From Prunella strophiata (lineage: Eukaryota > Chordata > Aves > Passeriformes > Prunellidae), in NCBI GenBank assembly GCA_036583965.1, contig JAZBQD010000013.1, forward strand, positions 7,558,763 through 7,622,762: DNA of 64,000 nt, in the 5' to 3' direction. Made by a program: the position numbers and the translations under genes. Below, piece after piece: positions 1 through 13,780 of the stretch; the first letter of the stretch is position 1, and each line of letters opens with the position of its first letter. The notes under the pieces are model-generated. The model made no database searches. It saw only the letters and a list, made by a program, of their open reading frames with translations, and was not told the DNA's origin.

Positions 1-2059
1 TTCACTCCCAGCAATTTCACTGAAAATTTAATTATATCTTGATCCAGTTATGGTCTGGCACTTCATCTATGTAGAAGCCTCATGTCAAAATACCCTGCTG
101 AAAGTTCCCCACAGAAATAGGATGCAAAACGGATTGCTGTCACGTCTGAGTGGCTCTCCTCCTGTTCAGGACAGGGCTATCATGTTTTCCATAACTTGCT
201 CACTTTATTGTCTGCAGTCAAACAGCACTGCTAGCATTGTTACTGCCAAGTAAACCATGATATTATTATTCTCCTGAGAGTTAATCCACAACTCACTGAA
301 GACAATGGGAAGCCGCCCCTTTGCTTCTACAGGCTGCACATCAGCTGGCTCAGCCACGCTGCTGGTTAAGTACACATTTATGACATGAAAGTCATCACTG
401 ACACCAGGCACAGAGGGCAGACAGACACCCAGCCCCAAACACAGCTTTGTGCTGGTTCCCCAGCCCACCCATGGATTTCTGTCAGGCACGAGGATTATGA
501 GATCCCTCTCTTCACAGCGCTCGTATTTGGATTTTTTCAGCTCTCAAACATCAAGCCAAGCCTCTCAACAAACGGAGGGTTATTGTCTCCAGCCTAGGGC
601 AGCACTATCCAGCCCAGGGAGTGAAGATCCTGCACCCTCCTGGGAACCAAATGGCTCGGGTTGTCCCCAGGGGAGCACCACAGGCATTTAGCAGCATCAC
701 TGGATTCATTAATTAAAGCCTTTGTGCAGAGTCACAGGAGGGCAAAAAGAAAATCTTCCAAGATTTGCCACTGCTTCTCACTTTGCCCTGCTAAGAGGCC
801 ACACCAGCATGTTTTAAGGCAGCAGGGAGTATGCCACATTTCCACCCTGAACCCTTTCCTGGCCACGGCACTCTCTTCAGAGCCACTTTTTTTCTACAAA
901 CCATCTTAAAGCAGAGAAACTCAAGCTTTCTCCTTCAAGTACAAAGACCAGCTGTCCCTCTGTCTGAAATACACTTCCTTCTGTATTTTCCTATTATGTA
1001 AAAAAAGTGCAAGGAAATATTTAAAAGGCAGCAAATTAGACTTACAAAGGGAAGACTTAATCATCCCATGCAAAGCAAAGCCCATGAGACTTGATTCAGG
1101 GCGTGGAAAGTTTTAGAAAAATTCTCTAAAAGACAGAATATTTATATCAACAAGAGCATCCAGATTTATAGCAGCAGGAAGAAAAGAAGAGGGGAACAGT
1201 ATGCAGCAATGCTTGGAAGGAATATAAATCTGCCTGCTTCAAGAGCAATTTAAGCTCTGAACTTATATATAAATAGTAACAGTTGGAAACTTTCTGTGTC
1301 AACACAGTCACTCCCTTCCCTCAGTTGGTTTTATTTCTCCTTCAAATACCATGACAGCAGAGCTGTCCCTTCTCCCCTCTCTCCCCAAGCCCCTGCAGAT
1401 GCTCCCACCTGCCTGGGGGATTTGGGGGACCCCAGCTCCCAGCCCAGTGCTGGCCCAGGACACCCCAGGCTCAGTTTCAGGCTGTGCCTACCACCAGAAC
1501 CACAGCAAGCAGCACATCTACATTGTACAAGGCTGTGTACCTGCAGATGCAACTTTCCAGAAAATTCAGCAGCACTGCAATGGAAGGATCATTTTCAAAG
1601 CTTCAAATCCAGGTGCTTAGAGTTAATTAAGTCCATTATTTGACTTCAAAGGGAAAAAATACATTAAAAAAAATCAAAACGAAAATAATTTTCTTTCTCC
1701 AGCTAAAGCGCTACAAAATCCATTTTATCTTTACATATCCACATCCTCTTTACAATATTTTTGAATGCTGGGCATGAAATCCTATTAATTTATAGGTACT
1801 ATTAAAGGCAGCTGAATTTGATATTCAAATGGCCAAGTCCTTTTTTTCCTCTTTCTGTATCTTAGCAGAAAGCAAAAGCCCCTCTCACTAAAGTGCCTAG
1901 TGAAAACACAGCTAAGCAAGGCCAAGCACCCACCTAGCACTTGCCAGGATATTTAAACACCTATGACAATATTCCTTGAACCCTACAAACTGACATAACC
2001 TCTGCCTTAACCACCTCCTTTCTTGTGCCACTGCAGTTGATTATCTGTCCTTGTCTTTC
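1..2059. other. Intron sequence without recognisable features
   Basis: No exon, repeat family, RNA gene or strong motif cluster was seen. Open frames of up to about 115 codons occur in both directions and have the composition of chance frames. Confidence 0.6.
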
Positions 2060-2410
2060 TGTAAAATTTTCATACCTTCTCTGTGAATTTTCCTGGGTAG
2101 CTCCTCAGGGCTGGCTGGCTCCTTCCTCCTCACCACAGCACTGCTGACTGACTCCAATTCTCTCTGTTACCTAGCTAGCCCACCCTTTTATAGCACTCAG
2201 CCTTATTCGATACACCTGTGGCCTATTAAGGGCAGGCCTCTTCTTAATCTTTGACAATTAGTACAGCTGCAACTCCTCAGGGGTAAGATTGCTTTCAGTG
2301 CTATCTCTTGTTCTCTTACTGTCTATCCTCCCACAATTATCCTCTGCTCCATGGAAGCCAAGCCACATCCCAGAACCTCCTCCAAGCTCCCTGACCCACA
2401 GGTCTGGGTT
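2060..2410 (-). mobile_element. Possible solo LTR of an avian endogenous retrovirus
   Basis: On the minus strand a promoter-like arrangement is visible: a TATA box (TATAAAAG, + positions 2185-2192), preceded by GCCCTTAATAGGCCACAGGTG and followed by GGTAACAGAGAGAATTGGAG and a Ser/Glu-codon-like purine-rich stretch. The layout and wording recall songbird ERV LTRs. No clear TG...CA ends, target duplication, primer-binding site or retroviral genes were identified, so limits are approximate. A unique-sequence promoter is the alternative. Confidence 0.42.
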
Positions 2411-4479
2411 TCCACATCACTCTGTGGCTCAGCTGCTCCATACCATGGATTAGCCCTTCCATCCTCCCAGGAAAACCTCAATCCTCCCCCTTTCCCAGCT
2501 GAGCACCATGACTGAATTCCCCTTATGGATCCTAAATTCCTGTATTATCCAGTGACTGCATAACTATTGAGAGAAGATAGATGGGAGAAGGAATCCATAA
2601 ATCTTTCATTTTTCTCAGGAAAATGAAAGAACGCTGCAGGCAAACTTTCCACTGATGTTTTAGTTGCTTCATTGAAAGCAACTGTGTGTTTTCTTCAGAC
2701 AGTTGTTTTGCATGATTCATTGTGAGGCCATTAAAACAACTGTACTCTTGAATTTTAAGACTGTTTGTGCTACCACACATAGCCATTCCCCCTCTTCTCT
2801 CTCCTCAGCACCCACAGCCCTTTCTTTTGCTTGTCTCTCAGTAAGATGAAAGAAAACAAGGCACAGGAGAAAAAGCACCCACACTGTCCCATCCATGAAT
2901 CAGCCTGGCAGGATATAACTCTCACAAGGCAGGGAAGTGGGGGAAAATTCAGCTGCTGGCAAGTTTTCAGCAGCCAATATTCCTTAGAAACATATAGATT
3001 TGATTAAAAACGTTTGTTTTCTGTCCAAATCTGGTAGGAGAAAATGAATGGTGCTCTTTGTTAGCCATCAATCTTCCCCACTTGTCCATGTGCCAGATGG
3101 CACCGCACTTCACAGGAGGAGGAACAATAAGCAAAGAGTCAGTTGTGCAGTAAGTTTGCTTATAATCATTTCATCTCAAACAAGCAAAAGGAGACTAAGG
3201 ATGGAAAGATGTAAAGAAGAATATTAACTCAGCATTCATTCACTTTATTTCGTTTTTTACAACTAAACCCCCACTCTTGACAATGCTAATTATCGACATC
3301 TCTGAAATTTTTATTCTCCCCAATGGATTTTGCGTTTTTAAGAGAGTTTCAAATGGAGCATGACCAACTTGTTATTAAACAGCAAAATGGAAATATTTGT
3401 AACCTGCAAGGGCAGCCTGACTCCTTTGGCACTGACAAATGCCCCTTTCCCAGCCCCAAGAGCTGCACAACAGACAGAAAGAGGGTGGGAGAAGAGCTGT
3501 GAGCAAGGACAGCAGCCAGAAACCCAGCCCAGCCCTGCCCTTTCCCTGAAAACCAAACCCAGTTCCAGGTTTGGTTTGTCAAGACGGCTGTTAAAAACAA
3601 ACAACCAGCATCTTTCACTTTCTAAGAGAGAACTTCACATGTAAGTCACTGAGCCCCTGAGGAGGAGCCCCACGGTGCCATTTCACAGAGTCACACTTCA
3701 GAGCAGAGCTGCGCCTCGAGATTTGATACTGCTCAACAGCATCTGCTGGTATTGTGCCAATAGCATATGCTGGGAGCAGATATGGATTCCAATGCCAGCA
3801 ACAATATATATTTTAAACCCAGCTACAGAACAACACAGCAAGGGGAGCAGCAAGGCCTCTCGAGTGCAAAGCAGAGCCTGCATGAACTCCCACAGCCAAA
3901 CTCCAACCCAAAATTCAGCTGCGGGTCTGTGATTAATGGGGAAGCAGTGCCATGGAACAGCTACACCAGATCAGAGCCCCAGGAGTCCAGAGGGAGTGGA
4001 AAATGAAGGGGTCTGCCCAAGCACAGGCTGCAGGAGAGCAGGAGGTTCCCTGGCTCTCACCACCAGGATGCACAGCTGGCTGCCTCTGCAGTTTATAGAG
4101 CTACAGAGCCCCAGCCCCACTGCTCTTTCCAGACCTGCTGCAAAATACCACCAAAGGGATGGCAAAGGTGGTCAGCACACTGAGCTCAGAAACAGCTCAA
4201 GGATCACTGAACCAGCCTCTCAAGTGAGCACAGAAGCATTTTGGTTTTGCTCTTTAGGTATCACAAAGATGAGACATGATGAATCAGGGGCTCTCACGTG
4301 TTTGCAAAGTGTTGGACATACACTCTCACACTATGAGGATTTCATTCAGTCACCCACATATTAAAGAAAAAAAATTAACATAAGATAAAATAAAGCCTTG
4401 AAAATTTTAGGCCCTGTCGTCCCTGGCAGATAAAATAATCCTAGGGGAAAACCTTATTGCCTCAGCTCTAACAGATCGG

Positions 4480-4645
4480 ATTTAGACAGCCGGGATTCAT
4501 TCTTTTGGCTCTGCTGTTGACCTACTGCTTCAGCCTATTCATCTCCCCTCTGTACTTCTGTTTGCTCATCTGCAAAATGAGCAAGATACTAATCTCCTGT
4601 TCAAAGCATTTTAAAACTGTGGATGGAATAGCTAAGTGCTGCTGG
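4480..4645 (+). mobile_element. MIR-like SINE fragment (sense)
   Basis: The order GGGATTCATTC, GGCTCTGCTGTTGACCTACT, CTCATCTGCAAAATGAGCAA and TCAAAGCATTTTAAAACTGT follows the MIR consensus from the central core to the 3' region (GGCTCTGCCACTTACT..., CTCATCTGTAAAATGGG..., AAAGCGCTTTA...). It is strongly diverged, as expected for an amniote-wide old element. Confidence 0.65.
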
Positions 4646-7600
4646 TGTGAAGAATCACATCACTCGCAATCTTTTTTCCAGCTGTTAAGTAGTTAATTGC
4701 TCAATCTGAAGTGATCAGATGGTTTCCTCCTCTAACCAGTCCTTTCTATCAAACTGAGATCTTGACATATCACTGAAAACATCTTGTGGAATTAATGGTC
4801 TAATTTCTCTACCAAATGTATTCATCCCTCATCTGACAGTTTGGTGAGGTACAAAGCCAGGCAGGCAAAGAAGCTTTGGAAAAAAAATAAGTGGCAGTAA
4901 TAGCACACACACCCCCAAAAAAACCCCAAACAAACCTACAGAAACCAACTCACCTGGACACCAAAATGCCAAGAGAAATTACAGCTGCCTAATATGTTAC
5001 AGATAACAGCAACAACCCCATGGTCACTGCATTATCCAGCACCAAACAATTTCATGCTCTGCAACTACATCATGGGGGGGAAAAAAGTCCCAGAGAGCCT
5101 TGGCAACATCTTAAGTGGAACAAAGTGAAAACCAGCCCAAGCTACAACACAGGAGCTGTTCCTGTTCAAAGTAACTTAATCTTCTAATACGGCTGTGTAC
5201 TTTAAATGCACAGGAGGAAGGAGCTTTGAGGCATTATCTGCTGCAGGCAGAGGATCCGGGGTAAGCAATACTGGCTGCTGCTGCTCAGCTCAGCACCAAG
5301 CACAGTCAGGGCTGGCAGCAGCTGCAGAAAGTAAACTATATACCAAGGGTCAGCATTTTGTGCTGTCTTATATAGGTTAAAATAAATTGTTCTGATTGGT
5401 ACAGACCCCAGTTTTAGGGGTGCTAACTTTGAGCCAGCTCCAAGGCTCACTGCACGGCCACGGCGTGTAGATGTACTCAGTAAAAACACAGACAGCACTG
5501 CTGGGTTTAAATGTCTTTTAAATGAAAAAGGCAGAACAGATGCGAGTGACAGAGGGAGATTTTTTTAGTCTTGTTGAAAACCTTGGTAAGGGAGGCACAG
5601 GGAGATTAACCTGTGAAACATCAGAGCTGAGAAGTGTATTTAAATCCCAATCTCACACATGTAATCAGCCTCTCTCTAGTCTATTGAGTCTGAAACTGAG
5701 CACTGCTCAACACAGATCGTGAGAGAGATTCGGTTTCCCAAGATACCACCTCATTTGCTATCCTCACACCAACAAAGCAGCAGCATCTCAGGCTTTCACA
5801 CTAGTTGCTAGCATTCCCACAAAGGACAATTTTTTTTCTTTTTATACTAATTTAGTTTTAATAAGCTCAGTTCCCATTTCAGTTTCTCTGCGAGACACAA
5901 AGTTATCACAAGAGGCCTGGTAAATTATGCACCTTTAAGGATAAGGTGAACTTCAGACTTAAAAAAAAAAAACATCTTAAACCAAGATAAAGCGTTTTGC
6001 AGAGCAGAACTGCTGAAGACATTGAGTGTTACAGTGGGACCCCTCCCTCCTCCTGGAGCGTGAAAAGGAAAGTATCAAAGAGTGACAAACAGAGAAGAAA
6101 GGGAGTGTGCCTATCAGGCTGTCAATCTGCCAATAAATCCCAGCGCTCTGCTAATGCCTTCAGTTCCCCGACACGTCTCACACTGTTTAAAGACACTGTG
6201 ATGTGCACTCTGAAGAATTCAAGGAGGTGGAAGCAAAGCCCAAGGCCTTTATGCTTAACTGCTGAGGAAGAAAAGGGAAGAGAAGAAAACCCTCAGCTAG
6301 GAGGATTTAAGAGACTGCAGTGCTGAAGTGCACCTGCAGCCTCTCCCATTTATCAGCTGCTTTTATAATTTATAGATTTGCACTTATGCTGATGGCCTGA
6401 TGTGGGAATATCTGTGCATGGCACAGGCTGAGGGAGTCAGAGAATCACACCTGCTTGTGAAAAAAGACGAGGTGAAAAAAGCCACTGTTGGACCACGAAT
6501 TAAAAATTCAGGTTTATTTTTTTCTTGAGTAGAACAAAATGCACCAGATCCCAGAACACTGAGCCCTGGGGGTGAAACTCTGCCTCATGCAGCTGACAGG
6601 GCTTGAAGCTGGCTTCAAAAGCAGCTCAGCTCATCAGAGCAGATTTGCACCAAACCCACATGGCAGCATTCCTGCTGTTCATCTCCACCACCACCACTGG
6701 CTCACACTGCCCAGCCAGGTCGAGACCTCTCTGCCTTTTTTTGTTCCACGAGACTTTTCATGCTTCTTCCTAAGACTGAGCAGCCTGCTCCACGGTGAGC
6801 TGGGCACCTGGCTCTGCAGGGGTGGATTAATAATCACAATAAGATATTTGTAATGCTGTCTGAATGAGCCATGCATCCCCCAACTCCAGTCCCTTGCATT
6901 TTCCATTTTAAAATTACCAAAAATAGTTCAGTTCAGTCTTTCACAGCATATGTTAAGTACAGCACATGCTATATTTCTTTAGCCCCTTATCCTTACTTTT
7001 AAGAAACATATCAGAAATATATCTGATTTTTAATTATTTTTTTTCTTTTTTACTGATTTTTAAGTTGTACTAATTTTTAGATAGCATTCATTTTATTTTT
7101 ATTTTATTTTACATTTGTTTTTCTTTCAAATCTATTTACATTTTTTGAAGCTGGTCCTCGACAGCCACCATGTACAACTCAGGCTGTATAAAACATGTAC
7201 CATGCTGTGGTTTCTGCCCACTGCAGTCAGCACTGCTGGAATGTTCTCCAAGTACAACCCAAGTTTTCCCATGGAAAGTCTCCAGAGCAAGAAAAGCCAG
7301 GCAGCAATCAAACACCATTACAGCCAGACCCTTTGATATTTGCACGCTGTATCAAAGCCAAAGAACAATTCATTTAAAAATATTCACCATGGGCTATTTT
7401 TAAATTAAATTTTAAATTTATAAAGCCACAGTGAGAAATTGAGATTTCTATTTTATGAGGTGTATTTTTAAATCATGGAAGCTGGGGAGGGGGTGGGGAG
7501 AATAAATTTCCCCATTTTAATAAGGATACAATTGTAACTGCCAGCAATGCATTGCATTTGTCTGATGAGTCTCAGAGCAACCCTTAACCACCCTGCCCTT

Positions 7601-8231
7601 CCCGACATTGATGGATTGTGTAATTCCAGGAAGTAAAATATAATTATGGAGACAGATGAACAGACACCCAAGAAACAGCATAAAAAGGTATTGCATAGCC
7701 ATAAAAAGCAATATTTCATATATAACATTATTAAAACTAAGGAAATGTTATCTAAGAAAGCGTTATCTGCATAAAGATTCTTTGCCTATTTAAACTCAAA
7801 GGGAATAGATGAAATTTTGTTCCATGTATGGCCTATCCAGAATTTGTTTATACAGTCATTTTAGAGCAGTATTTTAAGATACCTGTATCAGTATGCAGAC
7901 ACACTGTATGAACTTAAAATAATAGCAAAGCTGTCAGAATTTCTCTCTTCTCCCCTAGCCAACCTCAGAACACCTTCTGTATTACCTCTCTGAATAGGTG
8001 ATCAGGCTCTAATTTCCATGGGGGCAGACAATGTCTTGGGAAAGCAGAAAACCCCAGGGGAGCACCTCTCAGGCTACAGACACTTCCCAAAGGTAATTCC
8101 TGAACTGATTTCTAAGTGATGGCACACATTCCTTGGCAAGGCAGAGCACAAATATTTCCTGCATGCATGAATTGCTGGGAGCCACCACCAGCCTGCTGCT
8201 GCTCACTGTGACCTATTCAGTTTGCCAACCT

Positions 8232-8320
8232 TTCATCCCAGACTGTGAGCACTTTAAAACAGACAGTATTTGTTGCTCTTTTCCATTCCTTAACACAATA
8301 GGACTAATCCTTGTTCAACA
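8232..8320 (+). mobile_element. Possible ancient repeat tail
   Basis: AGACTGTGAGCACTTTAAAA followed by CAGACAGTATTTGTTG and TTAACACAATAGGACTAATC resembles the widespread amniote tail AGACTGTGAGCTCTTTGGGGCAGGGA...AGCACAATGGGGTCCTGG. The match is short and diverged; I cannot name the family with confidence. Confidence 0.3.
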
Positions 8321-9594
8321 TTTAAAGGTGCTTCCAACAGGAATAATCTCCTCCTCAAAGCACAGTTGATTTTTACCCTAGCACTGGAGTTTTGATGTCA
8401 GTAGAAAAAAAATTTCCATTTTCTTACTAAAGAATTGGTCTATAAAGCTGAATTACAAAGTGCATTTTGCTGTCTGCATTTTTAATAGCCTTTAATAACT
8501 TGCAGGGTAAAAGACCACTGAAGAAGGAAAAAAAACTTCAAATAAAAAGACCCAAGCAGCAAACCAAGCACCATGCACATGTATCTTACGTACACAGCCT
8601 TTCAAATTGCTCAAGAAAAATGGTTTCTAGACAGATGGTGTTTTCCCTGTCTTGACTCCAGTTCAAACCTCCTTTTTGGAGAGACCAAGTTTTCCACTGA
8701 ACTGCACATTATACACCAACAAAGAATAAATAGGCTAAATATAGCTTGCAGCCAAATTGCTGCAGTCTTGCAACGCAGCATATTCCGGAGTCCTCTGAGG
8801 ACAGCCAGCATGCTGGCAATGCAGCCTGCACTATGTTTAGGTCCTCCACTTTATAAATCATTACCTCCACATCAGTCAGTGCCATCTCCTGCAGAGCCCT
8901 GGTGAAGCACACTGCTCTCAAAAGCAGGAGCACTGGGATATGGAGCCATCCCTCCTCGGCTGCTGTCTCTTTTGTTATGCTCTCCCGGGCAGCAGTGCCT
9001 GAAATTCATTATCCCGGCACTGCTCTCCAGGGAGCTGCACCATCAGGGGATGCCCATCCTCTCTGGAGCACACAGCCCACCGATGGTGTGAAGAGCTGAA
9101 GGTGGGCAAGGCAGCTGCTGCTGATCTCACCTCTCAAAGCATCTCAGAGTGACAGCTGAGGCTGTCAGACACCAAGGATCAGCACTGCTGCTAAGAACTG
9201 AAGAAAAATCCCCAAACAACCACTACACACACTCAGAAACACTGTTCAGGGAAATGCTGAGTGTCCATGCACTTTTTGTGATGCTCCTCAGGAGGTGTGC
9301 ATTTCTCTCCTCTCCCCTTAGGAAGCACTGCTGAATTTGTGTTTTTTTCCAGCCTTGTCTGTCTTTTAAGTTTGTGGCAGCTTGTCTAAAGCACAGGTCA
9401 CATAACAGCATGCAGAGCACAGCACTTCTGCTCCACAAACAGCAAACCCTGATGTTCAGAGGTTTGGCCCCTCCTGGTCCCCTCAGGGACACTGTTGTTT
9501 GCTGCTCATTTTTTGGGGGGCAGCAGTTTGTTACGTGACCCATTGGGAACCACCTGAGCCCAGGTGAACTGCTGCTTGTCAACACATTTATTTT

Positions 9595-9860
9595 GTTTTT
9601 ATTTTGGCAGGCGAGCTCCCTGTCGCGGTGGCAACGCAGGAAACACTTATTGTTTTACATGTTTACAAACAGCCCCTTCAGATCTCCCTTCCCTCTCTGT
9701 CCCCTGAGGTAATATGTATTGTAATAAATTCATAATTCGCATTAGGATGATTTAAACAGCTTTGGAGTGGCATGTTTTAGTGCCTTGATTCAATTGTGTG
9801 CCTCTCACACTGACAGCCCCGCTCGCTGCAGCTCCCGGGCGGTGGGAGCTGCTCTCGCCT
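9595..9860. promoter_or_regulatory. Candidate intronic enhancer with CpGs and packed motifs
   Basis: CpG dinucleotides are unusually frequent for this intron (GTCGCGGTGGCAACGC, AATTCGCAT, CCGCTCGC, CCCGGGCGG). Within 260 bp one sees an RFX-like half-site (GTGGCAACG), a forkhead-like GTTTACAAACA, homeodomain-type TAAT runs (GTAATAAATTCATAATTC) and a GC-rich end. No repeat family was recognised. This looks like a constrained element, but that needs a cross-species alignment. Confidence 0.3.
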
Positions 9861-10799
9861 GCAAATGGGGATAAACAAGCAGGGAGAGTTCCACCTTCCA
9901 GGAGAGGAATTTGGAACATCCTCATGTGAACCCCTCACCAAGGAGATGGGATGAACCTGCTGTCTCACCCCAAGCACACTGGGGCTATAAAGCTTTCTGT
10001 TTAGGGCTGCTTTTGGGCAGTGATATCAAGGAGCAGCTTGTTGTCGCATTTATTATAAATTCCTACCATCCAGGCAAAAAATCCTAGCAGGTTTATTACC
10101 ACCAATCCATACACCATCTTGCAAGATGCTTGTAAAGGAAGGAAGGCTGGGTAGCCACAAGGGAATAGGAGATAAAACTCTTTGTCAGAGGGAAATGCCC
10201 AGGAGTCGCTCTCTTTGTTTAAGGATCTTGAGCAATGAAAATCCACTGACAAAACACCAGCACTGCTGCTGTTGTCACAACACAAGGAAATTGTCCTACA
10301 ACGTGACAGCAAAATCTGGCTTTTAAATATTATAACCACTGCCTCGAAAGGTAAACAGCTGTATGTAAATACATAATGGATCTTGGATAACTGCTCAGTG
10401 TTTTCACCTTGTACCAACCCCAAACCACTCTCTAAGTACTCACCAGCTGTTAGTCACTGCTTGCTTTCCCTACAGATGCAAGAATATGCAGATGAACAAC
10501 AAAAGAATAAAAATCAATGTCACAGCTTTGCTTTGATGTTTTTAAAACTGCAAAACTCAGTACACATCCTTTCTATATTCATGTTGCAACTTTTGTAAGC
10601 CATGCTGGAGGAAGTATCAAAGCATCAGCAATTACAGTTGTGACAAGAAAACCATTATAAAAGGGTCACACTGTGATTAAAGCATATTTTGCTATTACAA
10701 TCTGGATGTCTTTTTTTGTTGTTTTTAATTAGGTGCATTCTAGCAAAGATTAAAAAAAAAAAAGTTTTGTTTGCTTTTCTTAGCACCCAGCATAGAAGA

Positions 10800-10875
10800 T
10801 GCTGTAAAGATTTGTTCCATATGGTTGGACTCAATCTTGAAAGTCTTTTTCCACCTAAACCATGCTATGATACCC
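10800..10875 (+). mobile_element. CR1-type LINE 3' end fragment
   Basis: The string GGTTGGACTCAATCTTGAAAG followed by TCTTTTTCCACCTAAACCAT and GCTATGATAC matches the familiar 3' end of avian CR1 elements (GGTTGGACT...ATCTT, then TTTTCCAACCTAAA, then repeats like CTATGAT). Only this tail is present, as is usual for 5'-truncated CR1 copies. It supports a bird or other sauropsid source. Confidence 0.8.
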
Positions 10876-13499
10876 TACTTGAAGACACTATATCAACCAT
10901 GAGGATCACTGATACTTGGGGTTAGAAGTGATTTTTTTCCCATTATCAGCCAAAGGAATCCACAGCACTTCCATAATCACAGAGCAACACGAGGGGCTGT
11001 CCCAGCCTCAGGTACTGTTTGACCCACAGAGGTTCATGTAGCAGCAGCTCACCCTGGATTTACCATCCCTGGCTTTTCTATCACCTGCACATGTTTCAGG
11101 GGGTTATTCTTTCCTGCATTCACTTTCTTTTTGACACACAGGACACACCATGTCCTAGCTGCAATCTCCCAGCCAAGTGCAGATCCTGCCTAGTGGTATT
11201 TGCTGTCTTTCCCATATCCCTCCTATCCCAGAGGATTGACCACCTCTGATCAATTATCACCAGCACCTTTTTCTGTCTTGGCCTGTATCATAATTCCTCA
11301 GTTTGATTCTGTTTCCAGGCTCTAATCACAGAGTCTGGTGCTATTATGTTTTACCCTATTTCTGTTACACTTCTGCTCTACTCCAGATCAAACTGTAAAT
11401 TTAAACAGCAATAGCAACAAAAAATACTTACTGTACTGCAATCAGCCAACTACACAAAGACAAAACTAATCATTTAATAAGTCATCCTAGGGATTTTTTT
11501 CCATCTGTAGCAAAGGGCAGTAATACATGAGATCACCAATTAATCAGGCTCTAAGACATCATCTTTGCCCCTCTCCTTCCAACCACAGACCTGCTGTTTT
11601 CCACTGTCTCACATATTGCTTAACACCCTTATTCTAAATCCAGCTGTCTTCAGAATAATTTCAATTACAGAATGTAATTTCTCTGTTACAACCCTCACAG
11701 AGTTGAAGCACGTCATACTTGAAAACACCAAATGTGACACCCTTTAATTCCATTAATGCTGAATAAAACACAGCCTCAATTTTTTTTTCCTCCCCCTGGT
11801 TCCAGAATCCTCGTAAACACAAGGGACTGCTCCACCAGGGAAACCACACACAAAAATCTTCAGAACAGTGACAAACTTTTCATCCCTGCCTCTCAGAAAA
11901 TGCAAGAGCTTATACAGGGTAGATACTGTATTTTAGCACAATCCTCCAAACCTCACAGTAGGCTGTCAAACCATGTTAGTACAGATCTGTCTCATCACTC
12001 ATTTGGGATGCACTCCTCAAAAATTCAAACCTCAGAACATACGTACCCATTGAGATAGGGCATAAAATAAAAAAAAATCGACAGAAAAGTCAACAACAGT
12101 TTATAAAGAAGGATTATGGATGCAAAGAGATTTGCATCTGATATATAACCAAATCCCAGTGATCTGGATTAAAGCAGGAAAGCCTCCTTTAGATACCCAG
12201 AAAGTCAGGGGGGAAAAAAAAGAACAATTAAAAATTCTACAGGGGCATAATTTAGCCCCAAATGCAAAGCACAGTTTCATTATTCCAAAATGAAATTCAG
12301 TGGACATAATGCCTTCCCACGTTTGACAAAAGGTGCTTGGAAATGCCAGGAAATGAGAATTGGTTTATGCAAAGAAAATTAAGGAGATTATATGAGGTTG
12401 GGGAAAAAGGCTAGTGGCACACTAGCCCTTTCTCCTTCCACCTTCTGGCATCTTTCATTCCCAGAAAGCCAAGCCACAGCAGAGCAGAGGGTGGGGAAGA
12501 AATGGCCACAAATCATTCACACTGGAGCACTCCCCTACAAATTTCATCTTTTCTCAGAAGCTGCATTTTAGCCAATTCCTCCACTAATAATTCAGCTCTG
12601 CTCAAAGGCACAGGGTGCCCAGCAGAAGGAGGGTCAGGATCCACAACCCCCTTGGCTGGCAGCAGTGCCCAACCTGAGCTGAGCTCTGCTAAGCAAACAG
12701 GATGCCTCTCCCCCATCAGCTCCTACAGCAAAGGGATGTTTTAATTAACACAGTGTCATGCAATAGAGAAAAAGCATATTTCGACCTGGATTAGCATATG
12801 CTTCACTTAACAATAATCACCACACTCACAAAGAGCCTGACAGCTAAAGTATACACTGAGCTGGGCCTAAACAAGTTTCTGACATCAGCAAAAAATGTAT
12901 GAATTAAGAAAAATATTGTCTGTAGCTGACTTTAATGCCTTTTAAAATCATGTTGCTGTTCCCACATGCTATGGAGAAGACTTCTTCTATCCAACTCTTG
13001 TGGTGTAGACCAAAGCAAACCCTGAGCTTCCTTTAACAAACTGTATGCTCTGTAACAACTGGGGCTTTTTGTTTCCTAAGCAGAATAAAACTAGTTCCAT
13101 CTGCACTGTAATGAAGAAAAGACTGCAGAGCTGGAATCCAAGCATGTCAATTGAGACTTTTTAAAGATACAAGGTCCTTCAAGCTGCTGCAACCTCTGCA
13201 GTGCCTGAGGAGGGGTGAGCTGTACAGGGCAGGGGAAGCAAACCTGAGCTCCAAATGCTCCCCTCTGTTTGACCTAGTACTTGGCTACCAAACAACTCAT
13301 GAGCACACACTGAACTCACAGAAAGGAAATACACTTATTTTCTGCTTGGCCAAATAGTGAATTAGAAGAGTTAGAAGTTATTTGATAATGGCAGCAACCA
13401 GTGCAGTTCTTAACCACTGACAGTAAAAGGTAGCTAAGTAAGCATCTTAAACCAGGAAATTCCCAAATCCTTGCAAAAGGGGGAGAAAGAAAAAAAGAA

Positions 13500-13780
13500 T
13501 CAATCACAAGCTGTCATGATATCCCATTGTTCAGCACTGTTAGCATTAGGAAACAGTCCCAGGGGATTAAGGCAGCAGAGAACTGTAGTAGTTCCTGACT
13601 GCTAAGCAAATGCAGGCTGCCTGGTAACACATGGCACAGGGCTGTGATTAATCATTACGATGTGACAGAAGGCGAACCACTGCGAGATAATGTCAGCAGC
13701 TGAACTGTGCCCTGCCTCTAATGACAAGTTGCTTATCCTAACATGCTCCACATTTGTATGACTAAGAAAGCATCCCCAGC
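13500..13780. promoter_or_regulatory. Candidate conserved intronic element
   Basis: The stretch contains GTGATTAATCATTACGATG next to GTGACAG, a homeodomain pair beside a MEIS/TGIF-like TGACAG, plus GATAATGTCAGCAGCTG (GATA and E-box-like cores). It is free of homopolymers and transposon signatures. The call rests only on motif packing and is weak. Confidence 0.22.
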
